Below, piece after piece: positions 1 through 10,635 of a stretch of 64,000 bases of DNA. Source of the stretch: Pseudofabraea citricarpa (lineage: Eukaryota; Ascomycota; Leotiomycetes; Helotiales; Dermateaceae); assembly GCA_029641185.1 (NCBI GenBank), contig JAPWGK010000001.1:3608501-3672500 (forward strand), written 5' to 3'. Below the pieces are notes generated by a model. The model did not search any database, was not told the DNA's origin, and worked only from the letters and a program-made list of their open reading frames with translations. The first letter of the stretch is position 1, and every line of letters begins with the position of its first letter. The position numbers and the translations under genes were made by a program.

Positions 1-712
1 CTTGGATTACCTCTCAGTGCGATTGAATGAGGGGCCATTACCTGGTGCCCTACGTAAAATATCAGGGGGGTTTACTGAATGATACGCGTTGAGCTGTTGT
101 AGGTAATATTGATCTTGATTCTATAGAGGAGGATCGTAAGGATCCTTGAGGTTATATGGGAGTGGTTGTCTACCTATACTAGTCACCTGATATATTAACA
201 ACCTAGTACATTTGCCTCTTAGAATGAGGAACGAAATGAGAAGAGGTTTTAATTTTCATGGGTTTTGATATGCTGCCTTCTTTTTATTCTATTGGTCAAC
301 CATGAGTGCGTCAATTGCTGCTAGTATGTTGATTGCAGAAAAGTTGTCCAGTGCTTCTTAAACATTGTAATACTAGAAGATTCCTGAACCATTCAAAGCT
401 GTAAAGCGACCTAAAATAGTTCCTATGTCTGACTTGAGCAGCGGAATTGCTAGTGAATGGAATGCGGGTTTATTAGCGGCGCCGAACAACGAGCTGATTC
501 ACTGGATAGATTTGGTCGCGTCATTATGAACATATGCGACATAACAATTATCATGGACGTCAATGGACTCGGATCCTGCAAAGTACTATAAGCAAGCTCG
601 AACCTCGGCCTGAGAGATCTAAGATACATACCTTGGAAACAGTAACCTAAGACACAATCGATCTGTATTCTCCCCTAGGATCCAAGAAGAATAACGCGTC
701 AACCAGACTAAA
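1..712. other. Intergenic, no gene seen
   Basis: No open frame with coding character on either strand and no repeat or RNA gene that I can recognise. The last bases form the leader of the gene starting at 713, whose ATG sits in a good context (CTAAAATGG). Confidence 0.5.
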
Positions 713-1951
713 ATGGAATTTCCCCCTATTGGTCGCCCAAGAAATCGGGCCGCGCATCTTATGGAAGCTAGTATTCTTATCAGGCGAGCTTTGGGTCAAG
801 GGCAAAGCAGTGCGATCAGCGACGAAGATCTTAATTCGCTTCTCAACCATATTGCGCGTGTCTTGAGAAGTGCGCAAAGACGAGAGTCACAAGTCGCCCG
901 AATTGAACTTAATGTGTCTCGCAGCCAGACCACCCAGGAGAACCAAAGCGACGGCGAACAGGTGCCACTTGGTCGCGCACGAAGAATGGCTGGACTTGAT
1001 TTTGAGGGACTTCTCTTGCGTACGTCAACGGAAAATGGTGTACCAGCGCAACAAAACAGAGATTCAGAGGAAGATTCAAGCGACCACAACCAAGAGAGGC
1101 CCTTCACGCCACCTGAGCCATCTTTCTCTGCGGAGCAGAGGTACTACCTAAGGAGTACTATGCAACACGAAATATCAGACTATGACAGAGCCAGGGAGCG
1201 CGCATTTGGTAACCAGCATGGGTATCGTCTAAACTCACCATCGACTTCACCAGACAACAGAAACCGCAGACCAGTTGAGAACGATATTGAAACCGAGGAA
1301 AGCGAGAGCGAATCTAGCGGCACGTCAGCATCTGGAAGTCTGGCCGATAACTAGAGTGCTGATTAGCCTTTGCTAGAACCCACAACGAGACCACCGTCGC
1401 CGACGGATTTTGTTGAGTTCGTCCAAAGGCATACAACGCTCCTGTACCATTCACGATTGACCGACGAGAGAGACAGTATTGTATGGCAGAGTCAAGCAAC
1501 ACTGTTACGAGGGACCGATGAGGACAGCCGACACACAACAGAGGAAGATCGATTGCATTTGGGGAGAATCCTGGAACGCCATTCTTTTGGGATTTCTCGC
1601 ACTTCAGCTATGAAAATCATGGGTACAGCACAAAGGGAAGGGTTGGATGCACAGGAAGCGTTGCAGTTAATCGACTTACTGGTACGATTTGAGGCAAACC
1701 AGCCAGGTGGATCATGGCCTGATATGCTATGGAAAGCCCTTCATGTTGTTTGGATCAATGAGAACGAGGGCTGGATGCCGAGCGTGGACATGCACCGCCA
1801 AATCTATAACGACTGTTGGCAGCCTAGTGATTACGAAAGATGTCTAGAGCTGATAAATGGTCTCCCCCAGCAAGAGTGGACAACAAATGACTATCAAAGA
1901 ACACTTCCACGGGAAACCCGACCAGTTGTACCTAGCACAATAAGCCCATAG
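713..1951 (+). CDS. Unrecognised protein, probably two exons
   Basis: Two coding-like stretches, 713-1354 and about 1367-1951, lie in the same frame and are separated only by TAG codons at 1352 and 1364. An intron whose length is a multiple of three would join them. The acceptor ending at 1376 (TGCTAG, with CTGAT about 12 nt before it) is the best; the donor is unclear, with candidates at 1338 (GTCTGG, 39 nt), 1227 (GTCTAA) and 1209 (GTAACC, 168 nt). The N-terminal part is hydrophilic, rich in Arg, Ser and Glu, and ends in an acidic Ser/Glu tract. The C-terminal part has a helical stretch with conserved-looking Trp and Leu residues (SWPDMLWKALHVVW). No signal peptide, membrane segment or known motif is visible. 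If the TAG codons are not spliced out this is either a 213-aa protein or a pseudogene. I do not recognise the family. Confidence 0.5.
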
Positions 1952-2625
1952 AAAGAAAATAGAAAGAAAGAAAAAACAGCTGTTGTCAAACTGGGAAAAT
2001 GTGATGTGACATCAAGACCAGAAAATTAGCGAAACATTTACCTGGACATGTGTATAAAACTGCATTGATTAAGGGTATCCAGTTAGCTGCGATTAAGCGT
2101 TAACATATTTCAATGACTACTAAACGTATCGTCATGTCGCTGAGCTATTGTAGCTTACATAGCGGTGGCAAATAACTTTTCACCAGTTTGTCTATATAGC
2201 CAGGAAACAAGTAATTAGTATCACTTTTCAGTGGTGAGTCTAAGTCATGATATGGTGACTTGATTTTCCTAAGTCATGAGAGAGTATTTATTGAGCGAAT
2301 AAACACTTGAACTTCGGAGTGATTCGACCATTAGGCATCAAAAAGCCTAGAGTGATTTGAAGATTTTGGTGTTACGAAGTAGGTAGTCAGGTACTTACAA
2401 GCTTTTAGCGACGAAGATAGATTTAATCACGTGTAAGACAGCAAGTCTGCCATCGTGATGCGTGACAACTTCACGCTTGCCTCTATGAGGAATGTGTGGC
2501 TTGAGCAAGCACAAATGACGTCGGTGATATAGCAGGCAAAAGAAAAAAAGAACTTGGTAAGAATTCAGATGATCCAACGTCTATGCATGAACCATAACAC
2601 GAACGATAATCTTCATCGGACTAAA
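1952..2625. other. Intergenic, leader of next gene
   Basis: An A-rich stretch (about 1953-1978) follows the upstream stop. No gene is visible. The frame of the next gene is open back to 2554, but only from a TTG, so this part is treated as untranslated leader. Confidence 0.45.
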
Positions 2626-4668
2626 ATGGGCTTTGCGCATGAAAGAAGCGGCGCGATGAAGAAAGCTTCGGCGAAGTATTCTGCGCCTACGCTCAGCGCT
2701 ATCGCCACAGTCCTTCTCGCTATCCAGTTTCATTGGCCTCGAAGATGGCTCGTCTCGGGAGCGCCAGTCCTGCAGTTCTTCCTCTTGCTCGGAGTTTCGA
2801 ACGGTTATCGCATCTTGCCTTTCTTTAGCCTTTGGTCGCTGTTTGCAACCCTCAATCTCTTGTACGCCATATCTGCGACATCATGGTTATTGTATTGGGT
2901 CTTCACTATTGTATGCTATCAAGCGATCTTCCTTACGTGCCTGTTCCAGTTTGGGCCCGTTGGCAGCTTTGCGCGGAAGTATCTTCGTCTGGCGTTGAAG
3001 CAGCTGCACTTCGTCGATGATAAGATTGCATTTTTCGATATCCCGGCGCTGGAGATAGACACCGAAGTTGACGGGCTCATGGTGATTCGTGGTATTACCA
3101 TCTCGCTCTCTTCTCTCAGTATCGTCGCTCATGGAGTCGAGGTCGGGATCAAGTTGTCAGACGACATGGAAGTCGCAATACAGTCAGAAGAGGTCACTGT
3201 ATCATTATTTCGGGGAATCGATGTTGGGGATTGCTTCGCAAATCTGAAGGGTGGGCAGTATGAGATGACATTTGGAGAAATGGAAGAGAAGACCAAAGAC
3301 GACGATGGAGATGCGGTTTTTGTCACGGACACACCACTATTGAGAGCTGCATCGATAGAAAATGAACAGCCAAGAAGATGGTCGGAAATGAGCATAGGCA
3401 AGCTGGAAAAGATGAGGAATGCCATGACTGATGGGAGCGGACCAAAGGATTCGTCCGCGAAAGAAGGCCTTGAGTCAACGAAGACAATCACCGTCGACAG
3501 TAGAGCTGCACAGCGTCGCTACGAAGAGACTCTTGAATATCTTGAAGATACGAACACCGTTCATCAGTGTCGGATGCATGTTAGACAGACGTTGAAGAGA
3601 GATGATTCCGTTGACAGAGACTTCAATCATACCGATTTGAACGCCATGCGAGCGGCGATATGTTCGCAGCTCCATTCCAAGCCATCAGTGCCGCATCCCC
3701 CAAGGCGGTCAATTAAGGTGACAACGTTGCAGAACTTGATGCATCAACGACTTCGAGCTTTTGTTCATCGATTGCCAATGCTGTATCGGCTGATGCTGAA
3801 CCCTCTGAGCTACTTTCATCCCGTGAAGATTTTGTCCATCACTGCCACAGCTTCTGGCAAGTGGATCGAGAAGATGTTGACAGAGAAGATTTTCCAGCAC
3901 TATGGGGAGCAAGATACCGATATCAGAGTCCTTGAGCAGAGGATCTCATCTTGGCTAGCTGATGCTAACTTTGCTGTCGAACTAGCTGGTATATCTGGCC
4001 TTGCTCAGGTACCCATGATGCCATCGAACGACATCAACTGCTTATTGAGCTTCGACGATGTAATCGCTTACCGATCAATACCGAAGCAGGTAGACTTGAA
4101 GCAGGTAGTTCGTCTCGGTGGAGCTGACGCAACTTTCACACTTCCAACGTTCTTACTTCCTCATCACGAGCATCTCCTCCCGCCTGTCCCGACAAGAGAA
4201 GACCGAGAAGAGCTATCCAAAAACATCGAAGAAGCCGACGGGAAGCCAAAGACACTGCAAGCAGAACACGACCTCGCGCAGGCTGAGAAAGACGAGGCAA
4301 ATGTCAAGATGGCTGTGCACGCGCGTCTCCCAGCTTGTCTCGACCAGGAGCTTCTTGATTTCATATCGGCACTTGTAAAAGCATCCAAGATTGTCGAGAT
4401 GGAGAAAGAGCCAAACGCCATGGACGAGGAGATCCACGGGATTAAAGATTTCTCCAAAGCGGTAAACAAGAGTATGAAGGATGGCATGAAGAAAGCGGTT
4501 GTAGGGGGCATAGTGAACGATCGTTGGATTGCGAAGATGGTCGGCAAGATTACGAAGAAACTCGAGACGGCGCAAGGTGATGTGGGCTATTCGGGAGATA
4601 TTCCAGTGGCGTTGGAGATATACAGACCGAAGACCAGAGAGGATTCGATGGAGAAGCTTTTGCCTTGA
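2626..4668 (+). CDS. Conserved multi-pass membrane protein, function unknown
   Basis: Single-exon gene of 680 aa from the ATG at 2626 (context AAAATGG); the frame upstream begins only at a TTG. About residues 18-110 contain three or four hydrophobic segments. A long soluble region rich in beta-type alternation follows (FDIPALEIDTEVDGLMVI, then ITISLSSLSIVAHGVEVGI). A charged linker occupies about residues 215-320, and a Glu/Lys-rich helical stretch that may be a coiled coil lies near residues 525-565. Length, codon use and regular domain texture indicate a real conserved gene. The N-terminal anchor followed by amphipathic beta strands is reminiscent of proteins that carry lipids in a beta groove, but this is only an impression and no diagnostic motif was found. 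No signal peptide is evident. Confidence 0.8.
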   Translation: MGFAHERSGAMKKASAKYSAPTLSAIATVLLAIQFHWPRRWLVSGAPVLQFFLLLGVSNGYRILPFFSLWSLFATLNLLYAISATSWLLYWVFTIVCYQAIFLTCLFQFGPVGSFARKYLRLALKQLHFVDDKIAFFDIPALEIDTEVDGLMVIRGITISLSSLSIVAHGVEVGIKLSDDMEVAIQSEEVTVSLFRGIDVGDCFANLKGGQYEMTFGEMEEKTKDDDGDAVFVTDTPLLRAASIENEQPRRWSEMSIGKLEKMRNAMTDGSGPKDSSAKEGLESTKTITVDSRAAQRRYEETLEYLEDTNTVHQCRMHVRQTLKRDDSVDRDFNHTDLNAMRAAICSQLHSKPSVPHPPRRSIKVTTLQNLMHQRLRAFVHRLPMLYRLMLNPLSYFHPVKILSITATASGKWIEKMLTEKIFQHYGEQDTDIRVLEQRISSWLADANFAVELAGISGLAQVPMMPSNDINCLLSFDDVIAYRSIPKQVDLKQVVRLGGADATFTLPTFLLPHHEHLLPPVPTREDREELSKNIEEADGKPKTLQAEHDLAQAEKDEANVKMAVHARLPACLDQELLDFISALVKASKIVEMEKEPNAMDEEIHGIKDFSKAVNKSMKDGMKKAVVGGIVNDRWIAKMVGKITKKLETAQGDVGYSGDIPVALEIYRPKTREDSMEKLLP

Positions 4669-5096
4669 TTTGAACAGCATTTAAACCGTATACCACCAGA
4701 TAGCGTTGACATTGCCTAGGAGTTATTTCAGCCTTTTCCAACCTCTGCTTGTCATTTACCACAAGGGAGAAATGCCAGAAGACTTACCTGGGTGTAGACT
4801 ATTGTCTAGCCAGTATAGCAACTGACATTTGCGACATGAGCTGCAAATCGAAAACCATACCAGAACAGATAATAAACTTTTTTTGCATAAGGATACATGC
4901 CCATCCGTCATTACAAAGAGCAGACTTTATATAGCAGAATAATGTAACGTGCGAATTCAAATTTGTACCAAAAAACCAGGAGAAGAGCAGATTGACCCTA
5001 CCAACACCATCTATGTATCCACATCCAACAAGAACCCCATACCCAAACACCGCCAACCAAAAAGCCGAAAACCAAAAATAATAGTAACACAAGCTT
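4669..5096. other. Convergent 3' intergenic region
   Basis: Lies between two convergent genes. A-rich and C-rich low-complexity sequence (for example around 4990-5090) fits 3' untranslated ends. Nothing else is seen. Confidence 0.4.
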
Positions 5097-7264
5097 TCAT
5101 GATCCGCTGGGACCCGCCTCTTCATCATCCCCAGTATCAGTCTTCTGCCTCTTGACTCTAAATAAGTCGCCGAGCGTGTTGCTCAAACTCCTAGCTCGAG
5201 TCAATCTCGACCAGGCTGCAGGATCGTTGCCCAATGATTTGCTAACTGGTGGCTCTTGTACAGTTGTTGTTTGACGGAGTGGTGAAGATCCTAGTTCATC
5301 CTCAGAGTTAGGATTGAATCTATGTGATTGAGATTTTGAGCGCCGAAGTCGTTTTAATGTTTTATGGCGTGAATCAACGCCGCGACGAAGTGAGTCTGCG
5401 ATGACTACGCTTAACCCTCCCGATAAAGGTGACAGTAGGGGACCTGGCATGAGCTTGGAAATAGGGTTCCTGACTGGTGTGACAGGTCTTTCAGCCTGCG
5501 GTGGCGTTGGCCCTTGTTGATGATTCGGATGCGTATGAAAGTTGGCTTGCGACGAGGCTCGATTTGCTGCCGGCCTTAGGGAGTCTGTTGAGGGGCTTTG
5601 TGCTTCCGACGGCAACAAAGGTGACGAGATACTACTAGACATGCCAGGATGTCGAGAAGCAAGTAAATCTTCCGAGGCACTCCGCCAAGGGTTTGCAAGA
5701 AGTGGGCTCGCCTCTGTCGCCAGACTTGGCTCGGACACTCCTCCGGAGGTTGTAAGCCGTACTGATGGCTGGACTGACGAACTGGAATATAGCTGTGAGA
5801 TTCCTGGTCGTAAGGCTGGATCAGCAAAACTGACATGAGAAGACCTTCTTGAGCTGGAAGAATCTTCGTTTGTTGCATCGCCAGTGTCTATAACGTCTAC
5901 TTTGGACATGCTTCGAACTGTGTCATATTTATCGGGTTCATCGTGGTATTGATTCTGAGTATTGGACGGCTCTTGCTGAGCAAGGTTAATACGTTCTTCT
6001 CCTTCTTCGTCTGATTCCTCGTCCTCGTCATCTCCGTTATCTCTTCCACTCGTGATCAGGAAAACCCCAAAGAATGTCAAGAGACAACCACCGATAAATT
6101 TCCCAATACTCTCGGCTGTAGCTTGGTAAAAGTCGCCATACAATATTGCGCTTCCGATAATGACTGAGAGTGTAAACATCACAAATTGTACCGGAATGAC
6201 TTGTGTAGAATCGAATCGTTGTAGGGCCTTATTGACGTATCTGACTTGCATAACTGCGGTGCTGATCAAGACAGCGACTAATACGTAAGTTACAGGTGTC
6301 GTTAAGGCTCTCCATAGTGTGGAAGAGAGCATCGATGCAACACCTTTAGTTGACAGAGCTGTATAGCCACCTGGAGTATCCTGTCAGTAAATTTGACATG
6401 TGATTGTGAATCCTCCTTACCAAATAGACCGACAAGCCCCAGGTCAACCAAGATTGTCTTGTTGCCGTATCTTGGACTTGCCCATATCAGAACCCCCATC
6501 AACAAAACTGTAACTCCCATGTAAACCTCGAATTCCGTCGTTGTAATAGCATCCCAAATCTCGTGAGGCCCGAATTTCTTTTCCTCTTGTTTCGCACTCA
6601 GAACCACGGTGACCGCCCCTCCAACAGCAACCACAACGCCCCAGAAGTCTCGCATTCGAAATTGCTCCTTAAGCATAATCGGTGCAATTACACAATTCGA
6701 TATGAGCGCAACCACGCCCAGGGGAGAAACAATCGAAGCTGGTGCAAACCCATAGGCTAAGAAGTTTCCAGCTTCTCCAACAGTCATCAGAATTATCCCT
6801 CCCCACCAGTATGGAGAACTCAAATATGTTTTCTCTTTTGGTTTGGTGTCATCATCTGAGTAACCGGTGGACTGTGAACCTGTCGACTGAAATGACCTCC
6901 TGAGAGGGTCCGTCTCCTCATCTTGCTCCCCGCTTTCTGCAACATCATGGCCATTTTGATCCGCTGCCCCATAATCGTTTTGCAGGGCCTTCGCTGCAGC
7001 CTTTAACCTTTCCCTTCTCTCAGCTCGTTCCTTGTGTAATCGTATGTGTGCGTATCTCTGTATGTTGAGGGCAAAAGAGATCAGAATGTTCCCGACGATC
7101 GCTGTGGTGATGCCTATCAGGGAAGACCAGCGTTGTAGATTGGAATCTCCGCTCCCAAGAAATAAAATGATCTCGTACTCAGACAGGGCGGCGGCGCGTG
7201 TCAACGTCGGGGCTGTAAAGAGGGTGGTCGTCGCCAACTCGGGGGAGGTCGGTGATAAATACAT
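5097..7264 (-). CDS. NIPA-type magnesium transporter (DUF803)
   Basis: Two exons, 7264-6421 and 6370-5097, joined across a 50-nt intron (GTAAGG...CTCCAG) that restores GLFGGYTALSTKG, giving 705 aa. The frame starts upstream at a TTG; the ATG at 7264 (MYLSPTSPEL) is the likely start. The membrane core carries the hallmarks of the NIPA/DUF803 family: the first helix near residues 47-68, a hydrophilic insert, then WWGGIILMTVGEAGNFLAYGF, APASIVSPLGVVALISN, an LKE motif and later helices through FGVFLITSG. Known members move Mg2+ across plasma or endosomal membranes. The last 280 or so residues form a long Ser/Pro-rich, probably disordered cytoplasmic tail, common in fungal members. It is divergent from the WD40 gene at 7581 with a 316-bp spacer. 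Confidence 0.9.
6371..6420 (-). other. Intron of the NIPA-type transporter gene
   Basis: On the minus strand it begins GTAAGG and ends CTCCAG, with CTGAC as a branch site. Its removal keeps the membrane domain in frame. Confidence 0.9.
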
Positions 7265-7580
7265 GGCAACGGCCAGTGTATTCAACGGTCGATGTCACCG
7301 TTTGCGTCCATCCGGCTATGACTAGACTAAAGCCTGTATCGTCGCAACCTTCTTAAATGAATAATAATACAATCATGAGCAGGTTCCGCAAGATCCGCTG
7401 CAGCGACAACTGTGAGACGTCGTTAATTTCTTTGGTGTTGCCGCATGAAAATGGGCGGAGAGGCTATCGCACGTCACTACGCAGCAGCCAGTGCCAGTCC
7501 ACGCGCGCTGGAAAACTTGCCTACCGAATGCGAGGCGCCATCCGAACCACCATCACAACTCGACCGACTATTGCGACAAG
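7265..7580. promoter_or_regulatory. Divergent promoter region, transporter / WD40 gene
   Basis: A 316-bp spacer between two divergent start codons. The WD40 frame is open back to 7491 but has no ATG before 7581. No TATA box or named operator is evident, so this is a positional inference. Confidence 0.4.
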
Positions 7581-9344
7581 ATGAGCGACGACGAAGATTA
7601 CGATGTGGAGGTTCCTGAATTGGCAGAGGATGACCCGATGAGAGCATTCTTGCCGCAGGGGTTTGGGAAGAAATCGAAGCAAGCAGACGTCGCGGCGCAA
7701 ATCGAACGAACAAAGAGAACCGTTGACAAGGCACCGGTTGGGAAAGATGCGCCAGCGCGAATTGCTCAAGAGCCAGCTTCCAAAGACGATGATTCGGACG
7801 ACGATGACTCGGACGACTCAGACCAGTCTGAAGACGACGAGTTTCCTGTCTCCCACGAACTCTTACTCAAGACACACGACCGCGCCGTCACGACAGCCTC
7901 GTTAGACCCTTCTGGTGGACGGTTGATCACAGGCTCAATTGATTGCACATTAAAGCTTCATGACTTTGCTTCTATGACACCTACGACCCTACGAGCATTC
8001 AAGAGCGTGGACCCCAGTGCCTCCAAGACATCTACGAATGCAGAAACACATCCCATCAATCATGTTGAATTCAATCCTCTGTCTGGCGGAACCTTTCTCT
8101 GCATATCGGCACATCCACAAGCAAAGATCATGAGTAGAGATGGGGAGGTCCTTGCAGAATTTGTGAAGGGAGATATGTATCTTAGGGATATGAACAACAC
8201 GAAGGGACATGTTTCGGAGATCACAACAGGTACTTGGAATCCTGTCGATAAGAATTTATGTGTCACGGCTGGCACAGACAGCACCCTTCGAATATGGGAC
8301 GTCAATTTCAAGAGAAGCCAAAAGGAGGTGATTGTACACAAATCGAGGGCAGCAGGTTCGGCAGGTAGAACGAGAATGACATCTGTAGCATGGGGAAGTC
8401 CAATGCAGGGTGGCAACAACATTCTCGTGGCAGCTGGCCTGGATGGCAGCCTCGTCATGTGGAGTGGGAATGGACCTTTCGCAAGACCAGCGGCTGAGAT
8501 AAGGGAAGCTCATAAGCCTGATACATGGACCGGCGGTATCGATATCAGTAACGATGGTCGAATGGTTGTCACCAGAGGTGGCGACGATCTGATTAAACTT
8601 TGGGATACACGGAAGTTCAAGACGCCTGTCGTCACAGTTACCCATCCTTCGACATCCGATCATTATTCTGTTTCCAACATTAGATACTCTCCAACATCAA
8701 CAAGTATCATCACAGGCTCAGCTTCGGGACATCTCCACATTCTCAACCCTGGTAATCTCAAACCAGAACTCGTTACACCAATCACCCCAGGGTCCCCTCT
8801 CATTACAGTGGAATGGCATCCTAAATTAAACCAGATCATCACGGGTTCTGCAAACTCTGAGGTTCACGTTCTATACAATCCCAATACTTCTGTTCGTGGA
8901 GCTGTAGACGTGATGTCGAGAGCACCAAAGAAGCGCCACGTGGATGACGATCCTAATTTCACTACTGATCAAACAGCAGGCATGTCTGGAGATATAGTTT
9001 CTGGAGATGGCGTTCAACAGGCTGCAACCTCATTTGCGGCTCGTCATCCTACTGTTGGTCTTACTGCATCAGGAAGATCACGAGATCCGAGACGGCCACA
9101 AATACCCATGGTAACGCCATTCATGAAGAGTCAAGCGGATGAGAGCTTCATCAATGAGAGCATACCATTGAGTAGTATGCGTGACGAAGATCCTCGAGAA
9201 GCATTGCTGAAATATGCGGAATTGGCGAAGAGCGATCCTCTCTTCACAAATGCCTGGAAGGATACACAGCCGAAGACACAATACGCCGATTTAAGCGACG
9301 AGGAGGAAGAGGACGGCCCAGATAAAAAGAGAGTTAAGAGATGA
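7581..9344 (+). CDS. WD40-repeat protein, WDR70-like
   Basis: Single exon of 587 aa from the ATG at 7581 (MSDDEDYDVEVPEL). The order is: acidic N-terminus, a conserved segment (DPMRAFLPQGFGKKSK), a long Asp/Ser acidic tract, then six or seven WD40 repeats with GH/WD-type signatures (DPSGGRLITGSIDCTLKLHD, CVTAGTDSTLRIWDVNFK, LVAAGLDGSLVMWSGNG, VVTRGGDDLIKLWDTRKF), and a C-terminal tail with a PFMKSQADESF-type motif and a basic end (KKRVKR). This is the layout of WDR70 / gastrulation-defective-like proteins, which in fission yeast and human act as CUL4-DDB1 adaptors in histone H2B ubiquitination; human WDR70 is somewhat longer. The function is inferred from the family; the nucleus is the likely location. 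Confidence 0.87.
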   Translation: MSDDEDYDVEVPELAEDDPMRAFLPQGFGKKSKQADVAAQIERTKRTVDKAPVGKDAPARIAQEPASKDDDSDDDDSDDSDQSEDDEFPVSHELLLKTHDRAVTTASLDPSGGRLITGSIDCTLKLHDFASMTPTTLRAFKSVDPSASKTSTNAETHPINHVEFNPLSGGTFLCISAHPQAKIMSRDGEVLAEFVKGDMYLRDMNNTKGHVSEITTGTWNPVDKNLCVTAGTDSTLRIWDVNFKRSQKEVIVHKSRAAGSAGRTRMTSVAWGSPMQGGNNILVAAGLDGSLVMWSGNGPFARPAAEIREAHKPDTWTGGIDISNDGRMVVTRGGDDLIKLWDTRKFKTPVVTVTHPSTSDHYSVSNIRYSPTSTSIITGSASGHLHILNPGNLKPELVTPITPGSPLITVEWHPKLNQIITGSANSEVHVLYNPNTSVRGAVDVMSRAPKKRHVDDDPNFTTDQTAGMSGDIVSGDGVQQAATSFAARHPTVGLTASGRSRDPRRPQIPMVTPFMKSQADESFINESIPLSSMRDEDPREALLKYAELAKSDPLFTNAWKDTQPKTQYADLSDEEEEDGPDKKRVKR

Positions 9345-9780
9345 GCATCTTCATATTATACTGGCCTGGGAACTGGATAGGCGTTTAGCATTGCAGGTGT
9401 AAGGGAAAATAAAATTAATTGCTGTTTGTATCAGTTTCCCCCAATTCGTTGATATAGCAATAGCATCGCCTTCCCAAACGACTATTCACTGATTATGGCG
9501 GCCGCCACCACTCAGCTAGTCTTGAAATACGCAATATGGACTCGTTCTTTTTCTCAACTGTAAAACCCCACTAATTTCTGGTTCCTCACCACCCCATTCG
9601 AACGTGCAGCCTGGGTGTCGATATTTCAGAGATCACTTGTCAAAAAGCATTTCGTTACCCGTAACACCTCTGTTGTCAATCTTCTCCATTCTCCGTAAGC
9701 TTCTTCTCACTCCCCTAAAAGACACGTCTCTAACCACCGCCATAACCCGCAGGCGACGTTCAATCCTTACCAAGTCTCCA
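9345..9780. other. Intergenic / 5' leader with possible UTR intron
   Basis: Contains the 3' end of the WD40 transcript and a CT-rich leader. A GTAAGC at 9695 and a CCGCAG ending at 9752, with CTAAC between them, would form a 58-nt intron in the 5' leader of the gene at 9781. Confidence 0.4.
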
Positions 9781-10143
9781 ATGGCAGTCGAAAATCCCAC
9801 CAATCCTTCATCCCTGGCACCGCCAGCGGAACCTGCTTCAGCGACACAATCGTCGTCTGATCAACCGGAAGCAGCAGCAACAACAGCAACAGAAGCAACA
9901 GCAACAGAAATGATCGGCCCATTTCGCAAAGCAGCAGTCTGGGTCCAAATCCGACGAACGTTCATGAAGCCGAAGCAAAAGAAGATAAAGAATAAATGGC
10001 CATCCGGTCAGCTTGCGAGCCCGAGTCGAAGATGGCCTGTCTTGACGTACGAGGAAGAACAGGCCGAAGGAGCGGCAGAGGCATTGGAGTGGGAGAAAAT
10101 CAAGGCTGCACCGGAAGTTACTGCACCAGAGGGAGGATGGTGA
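9781..10143 (+). CDS. Small hypothetical protein
   Basis: Predicted 120 aa from the ATG at 9781; the frame is open further upstream but only from a GTG. The first 45 residues are Ala/Thr/Ser/Pro-rich low complexity, encoded by a run of GCA/ACA-type codons. A basic segment (FMKPKQKKIKNKW) follows, then an acidic Glu-rich end (YEEEQAEGAAEALEWEKIK). No signal peptide or membrane helix is seen. The basic-then-acidic composition suggests a small soluble, possibly nuclear or ribonucleoprotein-associated protein, but I do not recognise it. The putative leader intron upstream modestly supports transcription. Confidence 0.5.
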   Translation: MAVENPTNPSSLAPPAEPASATQSSSDQPEAAATTATEATATEMIGPFRKAAVWVQIRRTFMKPKQKKIKNKWPSGQLASPSRRWPVLTYEEEQAEGAAEALEWEKIKAAPEVTAPEGGW

Positions 10144-10635
10144 TTGTTTGGGGAGAAGAGCAGGAGTGCACATGAGATCGAAGAATTTGAGCTGCGTTTC
10201 TGTGGCTGCTCGTCGCGGATCTTTGAGTCCTCGTAACGCTTTCTCTCTCTCCCGTTTGCTCGCTTATGCCCCCAAAGCTTCGTGATATGTGTGCGATTGA
10301 ACCGCTGTGGTGATTAAGCGAGCACATGTAGCTCATTTCCCAGTGCCGGTAACGAGCACATTGCTAGCGTACTAATGATGATTTTGTAGTACAAAGTTTC
10401 TCAAAATTGCCCCAGGCTTTCTAGCATCCTAATCGGCATAAATTCTCAAAGGTTTATCAATTGCAACTACTTTTTTATTGTTAGACGTTGATGTAGAAGT
10501 CTGTTGTGTTATAATACATTTTATTTTGCTATGCTCAAGACAAATCTGGTTCTCAGCCTCAACTTGAAGTTGAGAAGCGGGCTCGAGAAATCAGTTCTTT
10601 CAGATAGTTCAGACCGATCTGTACCAGACGACTAT
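10144..10635. other. Convergent intergenic region
   Basis: Between convergent genes. The later part, around 10360-10520, is AT-rich. No gene or structured element is recognised. Confidence 0.4.

Noticed and set aside
2554..2625. N-terminal extension of the membrane protein gene
   Set aside because: The frame begins at a TTG, and the 24 extra residues are compositionally unlike a protein start. The ATG at 2626 has a better context.
4164..4680. Antisense frames opposite the membrane protein gene
   Set aside because: They mirror a well-supported gene and show no domain of their own.
7491..7580. Extended WD40 protein start
   Set aside because: No ATG in the extension, and the conserved start MSDDEDYD fits the family.
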